NCBI GenBank assembly: GCA_001598975.1
Contig: BBXU01000707.1
Coordinates: forward strand, 1-14,940
Length of the DNA stretch: 14,940 nt
Reading direction: 5' to 3'
Origin: Parachlorella kessleri
Taxonomy: Eukaryota; Chlorophyta; Trebouxiophyceae; Chlorellales; Chlorellaceae
In this document: positions 9,701-14,940 of the stretch, piece after piece
Position numbering within the stretch: the first letter of the stretch is position 1
Layout: every line of letters begins with the position of its first letter
The notes under the pieces: model-generated
Databases searched by the model: none
Told to the model about the DNA's origin: nothing
The model's input: the letters and a program-made list of their open reading frames with translations, nothing else
Translations under genes and position numbers: made by a program

Positions 9701-11438
9701 GCTTTCATCGATTTGAACCAGGTCACCGTTGTCTACCTGCAGGTCTCACTGGGGCGTGGGTCCTCGCCAGAAGCTGATGCCGCTCTTCATGTCGTACCAA
9801 AACTCCAGCCGGGATGTGGAGGCATTTGGCGCCCACATGAACGTGGGTGACACGGGCTTCTCGCCCCACCATGCCAAGCGGGACACCTATGTGTTCCTGG
9901 ACCAGCAGTGCGACCACCGGTATCAGATCCACACTGCCGGCTTCAGCTACAGTGCGGGTAAGAGGGCGGGTGATGCAAGGTGCGTTGTCGCTGGCTACCG
10001 CTCCCAGGACTAGAAGTAGCCTGTGTATGTGTTGTGCATGTTCAGGTTGGGGATAGCAGCAGGAAGCTGGCAGGTAGGGTAGGAGGGCGGGTTGACCTAA
10101 GGCATGTTGTCACTACCATTTGTGAGGCCTAAAAGTAGCAAGGAATGTGAATTTGACGATGGTGGGCAGCCGCATCTCGTCATTTGATGCTGGTTGCTGC
10201 GGCCCGTCCAGAGCCGCCTTGCCATGCGTAATGCATGCGACATGTGACCTTGTCACCCCTGGGAGACCTTTAACGAGCCAAAAGCCAGACGTGTCCCTGC
10301 TGCTCACTCGGGTTTTTCCCGGATCTGTTATGATGTGTGGTCCATGTGTCACGCAGGGCTCAAGTACAAGCTGGCCTGCGGCAGCCTGGTATTCAAGTTT
10401 GAGTCGACATTCAAGGAGTTTTATGAGCCGGCGCTGAAGGATGGCGTGCATGTGGTCAAGCTTAAGGAGGACCCTGCTGTGTTTGAGGCAGAGACAGGCA
10501 AGCCTGAATCTCTCTTTGCATAAGAACTGTTTATTTGTCTGCTAGCAGTCGTCTTGTGTCTGGCATGGGGCCAGAGCATCTCAGGGGCCAGCTAAGTAAA
10601 GTGTGCATGTAGCCAGCCTCAGGAAGGAATTCAGGGGTAGCGAGGCGCAGTCGGGTGGGCAGCAGTGGCACATGCGGCCTGTAATGTACTCACATGTTGC
10701 CAGGCTTTGCTAGGAAGTGTGTAGGGCCGGGGTGCAGGACATGGGTTTCAGTCGCCTTGCTTGCTGCCCTGCAGCCCTTTGCCAAGTGAGGCGTCCAGCC
10801 TTGGTTTGCAGTTCATGGCCGGGAAGCCGAGTTGCGTAAAGGACAAAATTGCGTGCCTGTTTATGTGATCAACTACAAAACCCGGCCTGACAACCCCTTG
10901 GCCCAACTGCTGATGCCTGTGTGCAGTACCACGCATGAAAGAGGTGGTGAGCTCGTCCCAGGGCAGCTGGCCCAACATAGCGCAGCATGGGCAGGAATTT
11001 GTGATGCGCAACCTGACCATCGAGGCGCTGCACTGCTATTGGTGAGTGGTACAGGCTAGTGGCTAGAGGTTATGCCCAGATGCGTCCTAATGCTGGTTGT
11101 TGCGCTGACGAGACGTTTATTTTATATCATCCCTTGAACTGCCAAGTTTTTGCGTGCCGGCTGCCTAACACTCAAACATATCTGACGTGGACTTTGTGGC
11201 CAGTAACTGACTGTCAAGCTGCCCCGCTTGTACCAAAAATGAACGTATGGCTTTGTGCTCTGGCCGTGTGTCTGCTCTCACTCTCTTTGCCGCAAGCCTT
11301 TGCAGCCTGCCCCTGCCCAATCCCCCAGTGTGAAGCCCTGCCCTTGTTGGACGTGCCCCTCCTTGCAGGTATGGCGCCCTGGTTCGTTACAGCGAGCTAT
11401 TCTTTCTTGACAAGACCCCCCGCCAGCTGGAGGAGCAG

Positions 11439-11474
<36 letters not shown>

Positions 11475-11657
11475 ACCACAGAAGGGAAGCAGGGGGGCGG
11501 TGGGGAACAGGCGCAAGGGAGTGGCACTGAGGAGTCGCAGTCGGCAGAAGGGCAGCAACAGCAGCTAGAGCAGGAGGAGCGGCTAGTAGAGGAGAGTGAA
11601 AAGCAGGAGGAGCAGGGCACGGAGGTGCAGCAGCCGACAGATATAAGGCGAAAGTAG
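6709..11657 (+). CDS. GT90/CAP10-domain glycosyltransferase (Rumi/POGLUT-like), type II membrane protein, 9 exons, 584 aa
   Basis: Coding exons are 6709-7248, 7843-7947, 8185-8250, 8821-8947, 9144-9300, 9743-9957, 10357-10497, 10927-11041 and 11369-11657; they sum to 1755 nt with matching phases. Residues 1-17 are basic and cytosolic, and about 18-35 (WRVLAVGALALVLVLSL) form one membrane anchor. Residues 36-180 are a charged, Q/E/K/A-rich stem. The lumenal catalytic region follows: TEDFGLVWRGNKWKLP, IPVPDFTYVCYPETRY, the W-x-DR segment (VNWEDRKNDIFHR), DHRYQIHTAGFSYSAG, LKYKLACGSLVFKF, EFYEPALKDGVH, and the closing RNLTIEALHCYW (about 478-489). The last blocks match the Glyco_transf_90 pattern seen in Rumi/POGLUT1 and KDELC proteins, which move glucose or xylose to protein serines in the ER; the real donor and acceptor here are unknown. 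The C-terminus is Q/E-rich with 13 consecutive Gln and no KDEL-type ending (it ends RRK). Intron 10498-10926 is GC-AG. Confidence 0.92.
8016..8078. repeat. Tandem 20-bp repeat with an inverted upstream arm, in GT90 intron 2
   Basis: ATCTCGCAGAAGTGTATGAC occurs twice without a gap (8039-8058 and 8059-8078). The core TCGCAGAAG (8042-8050 and 8062-8070) is the exact reverse complement of CTTCTGCGA at 8016-8024, so the transcript could fold onto either copy. The element lies inside intron 7948-8184 of the GT90 gene and is non-coding. Confidence 0.9.
9956..10139 (+). repeat. Diverged direct repeat of about 65 bp spanning a splice donor in GT90 intron 6
   Basis: Copy 1 is 9956-10020 and copy 2 is 10077-10139, 121 bp apart. 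Both begin GGGTA(A/G)GAGGGCGGGT, share a GTTGTC(G/A)CT core and end (C/A)TA(G/A)AAGTAGC. Copy 1 overlaps the real splice donor (GTAAGA, from 9958), so the duplication copied a donor-like site (GTAGGA, at 10079) into the intron. Confidence 0.7.
10498..10926 (+). other. GC-AG intron (intron 7 of the GT90 gene)
   Basis: The donor reads GAGACAG|GCAAGC and the acceptor GTGTGCAG|TACC. The phase-1 G plus TA gives Val, joining FEAET to VPRMKEVVSS as expected between the family's EFYEPAL and RNLTIEALHCYW blocks. Reading through the donor reaches TAA at 10521-10523 with no GT in between. Unspliced transcripts would therefore lose the conserved C-terminal segment. Confidence 0.82.
11436..11474 (+). repeat. 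CAG/CAA repeat encoding 13 Gln at the GT90 C-terminus
   Basis: Thirteen consecutive CAG/CAA codons follow the conserved end of the glycosyltransferase domain (PRQLEE). They open a Q/E/G-rich tail of roughly 80 residues that is not part of the GT90 fold. Confidence 0.95.
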
Positions 11658-11880
11658 GTGAAGTGTCAGTTCAGGCAGCCATAGATGCACTAGTAGGCAT
11701 TAGGAGCAGGACATGATCAGCAGCCAATAAAGGAACGGGTTGGGTGGGAGGGTGGCATTGCGGCATGTTGAACCTGCTTGCCGCTGTCGAACATGCTGTG
11801 GGACCCGCTTGGGCACTGGAGCATGCAAAACCCAGCTACCAAGAAGCCGTGGTACTGCCGGATAGCCGGCCAAGGGTGAC

Positions 11881-11922
11881 ATGCTCAGGGGCGGCATGCT
11901 CAGGGGCGGCATGCTCAGGGGC
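11881..11922. repeat. 15-bp tandem repeat, 2.8 copies
   Basis: ATGCTCAGGGGCGGC occurs at 11881-11895 and 11896-11910, with 12 matching bases of a third copy at 11911-11922. It lies in intergenic DNA. The period of 15 keeps frame, but no supported gene covers it. Confidence 0.93.
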
Positions 11923-12205
11923 CAACTACCTTGCAGTCTTCCATATAGGCAGGATAGTCGTGGTTGCGAGTGGTATGTAGGATGGCTGGGCACTGGGGCC
12001 CCGACTCACTGCGCCGCTTGCACACCCTGTCCGACGCTGCTTTTTGGAGAATATTACTCACTACTGTCGTTTCAAACCGATTAGTGAAGGCCTCCACGAG
12101 TTATCAGGGTGCACTAGGGTCCTGCACTAAAACGCATCCTGTCTGGCTGGACCGTCATTGACATTTTCTGCTTCATGCATAGAAAGTACGGCCTGAGTTC
12201 TCCCT

Positions 12206-12221
12206 CCCCCCACTTGGGGGG
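12206..12221. repeat. Perfect 6-bp stem inverted repeat (C6-ACTT-G6)
   Basis: CCCCCCACTTGGGGGG can form a 6-bp GC stem with a 4-nt loop. It lies about 550 bp after the GT90 stop and 400 bp before the GT14 start. No function can be assigned from sequence. Confidence 0.6.
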
Positions 12222-12450
12222 ATGGTTATTGTGGTGAGCTGAAGACAGGCAGGCTGGCATCAGACCTGGCAGGCAGGGCTGACAGTTGAACGGCTTTGTC
12301 CTGTTGAGGCTAGGTGCTTTATTCACCCTGCTACCTCCCATTGCCTGGACAGGTCAAGAAGCCACCTTGGGCAACTGCATGGGCAACTGCCAGAAATCAT
12401 GGAGGTGACTCAGCAGGAAGTCATGACATGCCGTCACAGGGGGTCTTCCA

Positions 12451-12462
12451 GCGCTTAAGCGC
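12451..12462. repeat. Perfect 12-bp palindrome upstream of the GT14 gene
   Basis: GCGCTTAAGCGC is its own reverse complement. It lies 48 bp before the first in-frame ATG (12510) and 159 bp before the favoured ATG (12621), so it could be a dimeric factor site. This is inferred from position only. Confidence 0.35.
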
Positions 12463-12620
12463 GCTTCTACTCGACATGTGGTATATTGATTGGAAATGTC
12501 CCCAAAGGGATGCGGGAAGGGAGCAGGGCGTTGGCTGCTTCTGTAAGGGCTAGCCCACGCTGGGGTCAGTCGACCTCATGCGTCAGTCCTCGCGGAGATC
12601 TCGCATCTCCACGCTATGCT

Positions 12621-14447
12621 ATGAACGGATATAGCCACTCAGGCAGGCCTCGGCCAGCGTTCAGCTCGTCCAAAATGACCCGACTGGCATTTGTCGGCGT
12701 CATTCTGCTGGCGGTGAGCTGTTTCCTGATGGGAGTGGCCGGCTCTGCTGCTAAGAGGGGCCAGGAAAGGCAGCTGCTGGAGACTGGGGGTCGCCGGCGA
12801 ACGCTCAGCGCACACCCCCCAGACGCTTATTGGGAGGGCAACGCGACGCGAGAATTCGAGCTCCTGGGCGCCCTGCTCTCAGACTGGGTCGACGAAGGGA
12901 ACAAGCGGAGAGAGCAGGCGGAGAGGGTGGCCCAGGCCAACGCAGCAGCCCAGCAAGCACTGGGTGTGGGCGGCAGCTTTGCAGACCGCTGGCAGCAACT
13001 GGCGCAGCGGCACCACAGCAACCGCTGGCGGCAGTTTGTAGAGCGGAACCAGCAGCTGCCGTTGGACGGGGGCGTAGTTTCATGCGCGGTGGGTGCTCCT
13101 GGAGCGCATGCGTTCTAGCCGTGGCTTCCCTGGGTTCTTTCCGGCACTCTCTGTCTGTGACGCTAGCACTCGCTGGCATGCTGTCTCGACCTGTCACAAG
13201 TCAGACATAGCTGGCCGCAGCAGGGCAACAAAGTTAAGTGTGCCTCTTCTGCCTCGCACTGTTTCCTGTCCAGGTCAGCATCCCCAAGGTGGCCCTCATG
13301 TTCTTGACCCACGGCCCCATGCCCAACGAGCGGCTATGGGCCGAGTGGCTGGAGGGGGTGGCTGGGAGGGTGCCCCTACAAGCGCTCTGGGGGCGCGGCG
13401 CCATCTGTTTACGCAGCTGCCTGCCCGGAGGTAATTCGTGGGACTATCTGGTGGACAGGCAGGCAGGAGTTTCCGATGCCAGCCTGGCATCAGAAACCCT
13501 GCCTGCTTGGTCTGCGTGCCGTGGCAGTGGAGTGGGCAGCCCGGTGAGAGTCTACTTCTTCGGCACATGGGTACCTTGCCCTGGTAGGAAATTGCTGCTA
13601 CTGTGTAATACAAGGGCGGGCATCAACTGGGCCTTCTTGCTTGCTGGGGCACCTCCTGAGTGGGGCCGTGTGGTGTAAGAAGCACCCCAAGTGGGTTACT
13701 CACCCCATCACCCACCCCGCCGACACGACACTGCCCCCGCGCAACCCCCGCAGGCCGCAATTGTCGGGAGCTGCGGTGCGGCGCGGCCGCCGCCTGCCAC
13801 CGGCTGTGCCGCAGGGAGGTGCTTGAGAAGCTGGCGCTGCCCAGCTCACGTGCAGACCCGGTGCTGCGGCGGCAACTGCTGTTTAGCGTGTACGTGCACG
13901 CGCCGCCCTGGTTCCCCGGCTACCCGCCGGGCAGCTTCTTCGAGGGCACGCTGCTGCCGCGCAGAGTGGTGAGCGTGAGAAGCTGGTGCTAAGGCTGCGG
14001 CTGGGGGCGCGGGTGGGAGTGTTGTTGGGTTGGGTGGAGGCAGGGAACCCCGTGTGCTGAGGCACGCGCTCATGCTCAGCGGAGGCAACAGAATTTAGCA
14101 GCGGCCGGGCGCAGAGCAAGGGGATGCCCATCCCATCCTTGCTCCCTCCTGAGATGCAAAAAGGCCTAGGGGCGGGGTTGCCGTTGCTGGCTACCGGGCG
14201 AGACAAGTCCCCATTTCAGGGCACGACTGCTGCCCTGCTGCACTGTGCTGCCCTGCAGGACACGTCATGGGGGTCCCAGAGCCTAATTTTGGCGGAGCGC
14301 AAGCTGCTGTCTGCCGCTTTTGAGGACCCCACGAATGCCTGGTTCGTGCTGCTGGACTCAGCCTCGCTGCCGCTCTACCCTGCACAGCTGTTCTGGCAGC
14401 AGCTGGCGCAGGGGCGGCGCAGCAGGATCAACGCGTGCGCGGGCATG
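12621..14447 (+). CDS. GT14 core-2/I-branching-type (DUF266) glycosyltransferase, N-terminal 343 aa, continues past the window
   Basis: Exons are 12621-13088, 13274-13430, 13754-13968 and 14259-14447, with consistent phases. The last donor (ATG|GTGGGT) leads out of the window or to an exon I could not identify. Residues about 20-42 (LAFVGVILLAVSCFLMG...) are a single signal anchor after a short basic N-terminus, as in type II Golgi transferases. Residues 45-156 form a charged stem. Family motifs: IPKVALMFLTHGPMP (159-173), VYVHAPPW (254-261), then WGSQSLILAERKLL (284-297), DPTNAWFVLLDSASLPLY (303-320). These match the plant DUF266/GT14 order VAFMFL-G-LP, YVHA-P, WG-S-V-AERRLL, D-N-FVLLSES-PL. 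Family members transfer sugars such as GlcNAc or glucuronic acid to glycans; the substrate here is unknown. Residues about 190-250 are a Cys-rich insertion. An earlier in-frame ATG at 12510 (after TAA 12456) would add 37 residues. GCG|GTGGGT was chosen as the first donor; GGC|GTAGTT at 13074 is also in phase. Confidence 0.85.
13459..13506. repeat. Near-perfect foldback in GT14 intron 2
   Basis: The left arm 13459-13481 (GCAGGCAGG, AGTTTC, C, GATGCCA) pairs with the right arm 13485-13506 (TGGCATC, A, GAAAC, CCTGCCTGC). There is one mismatch and one bulged base around a 3-nt loop. The element lies inside intron 13431-13753. It could be a small foldback transposon remnant or a hairpin RNA source; nothing in the sequence decides between these. 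Confidence 0.8.
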
Positions 14448-14940
14448 GTGGGTTGGAACGGGGGGACTCGTTGACAGGGTGGTACGCCCTGGACCGTGCC
14501 ACACATGCGTGGGCCGGGGATGAGCTGGCAGTGGGTGGGGGAGAGGCCCTGGTGTGGGGCACTGGTAGGGTTGGAGATGGTAGTAAAGGTATTGAACAAG
14601 CCCTGGTGACCGGTTGGGTAGCGGCAGCTGTTTGTCCTGCCTTGCAGCATCTAATGGCGGGTGGCGCTGAAGGTAATGCAGTATGCTAGGTGCTGTACTA
14701 TTGTGGGCCAGGCAGTGGTTGTCAGCTGTACATATATAGGTCACGCTGTAGGGAGCAGGCAGCTGCCGAACTGCGGCGTTCCTCGCCCACGACCTACAAT
14801 CCAGGCGTGGATGTTTAGTGCTCTGGCAGTATCACCGTGGTTCCTAGATGCAAGGGTGCTTGTATTCTGTAGTCACATGGGTTGTGGACGCCCATGGGAA
14901 CCCAGGGCTCTCCCAGTAATCCACGAGCTATATATATATA
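14448..14940 (+). other. Unassigned right end, probably GT14 intron
   Basis: After the donor at 14448 no exon with GT14 motifs is evident. A possible tiny exon after CCTTGCAG at 14647 (phase 0, HLMAGGAE, then a GTAATG donor) is not supported by the family. The window ends in a (TA)6 repeat at 14929-14940. Confidence 0.5.

Larger units (their letters stand above)
11658..12620. other. Intergenic region between the GT90 and GT14 genes
   Basis: No coding sequence is recognised. It should hold the GT90 3' UTR and the GT14 promoter and 5' UTR. An AATAAA at 11726-11731, 69 nt after the GT90 stop, could be a polyadenylation signal, but green algae mostly use TGTAA and I see none close by. The region also contains the 15-bp tandem repeat at 11881-11922, a C6-ACTT-G6 inverted repeat at 12206-12221 and a palindrome at 12451-12462. 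If the GT14 protein starts at the earlier ATG, 12510-12620 is coding. Confidence 0.6.

Noticed and set aside
11059..11568. Plus-strand frame with a signal-peptide-like segment (WLCALAVCLLSLSLPQAFA)
   Set aside because: It covers GT90 intron 8 and then runs out of frame through the polyQ exon as a poly-Ser shadow. The exon structure in the other frame is supported by family conservation.
11881..11922. Possible CRISPR-like or regulatory array
   Set aside because: The 15-bp units are directly adjacent with no spacers; it is a plain tandem repeat.
12206..12221. Rho-independent-type terminator
   Set aside because: The stem has no T tract after it on either strand, and the window is eukaryotic nuclear DNA.

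Overview
This window is nuclear DNA of an intron-rich, fairly GC-rich eukaryote. The best fit is a green alga (Chlorophyta, perhaps Chlorophyceae); I cannot name the genus. The reasons are many short coding exons (66-540 nt) separated by introns of about 200-600 nt with GT(GC)-AG borders, CAG-rich low-complexity coding tracts, and plant-type protein families: an SnRK2-like kinase, a GT90/CAP10 glycosyltransferase and a GT14/DUF266 glycosyltransferase. Nothing looks bacterial, plasmid, phage or CRISPR related. All exon coordinates were worked out by hand from splice signals, reading phase and protein-family conservation, with no transcript data.

Layout, left to right. (1) 1-895, minus strand: the N-terminal half of a Ser/Thr protein kinase lobe, SnRK2-like, running off the left edge; its start codon is not located. 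(2) 896-2905: about 2 kb without a recognisable gene. It presumably holds the kinase upstream region and the 3' end of the next gene, and contains a 43-bp tandem repeat. (3) 2906-6394, minus strand: a complete eight-exon gene for an HDAC8-like class I histone deacetylase, 471 aa, with the zinc and catalytic residues present but an altered HHGDG motif. (4) 6395-6708: a 314-bp divergent intergenic region that must hold both 5' ends. (5) 6709-11657, plus strand: a complete nine-exon gene for a type II membrane GT90/CAP10 (Rumi/POGLUT-like) glycosyltransferase, 584 aa, ending in a polyglutamine tract. (6) 11658-12620: intergenic DNA with a 15-bp tandem repeat and small palindromes. (7) 12621-14447 and beyond, plus strand: the N-terminal part of a GT14 core-2/I-branching-type (DUF266) glycosyltransferase, open at the right edge. 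(8) 14448-14940: no supported exon, ending in a TA repeat.

Working together: the HDAC and kinase lie in tandem on the minus strand, the two glycosyltransferases lie in tandem on the plus strand, and the two pairs diverge from 6395-6708. Both glycosyltransferases have an N-terminal membrane anchor and would be expected in the ER/Golgi lumen. A functional link between them is only an inference from adjacency. I did not find a convincing undescribed multi-gene system. The most unusual signals are two GC-AG introns in neighbouring genes sharing the same donor sequence, the substitutions around the deacetylase active site, the Cys-rich insertion in the GT14 protein, and a near-perfect foldback in a GT14 intron.
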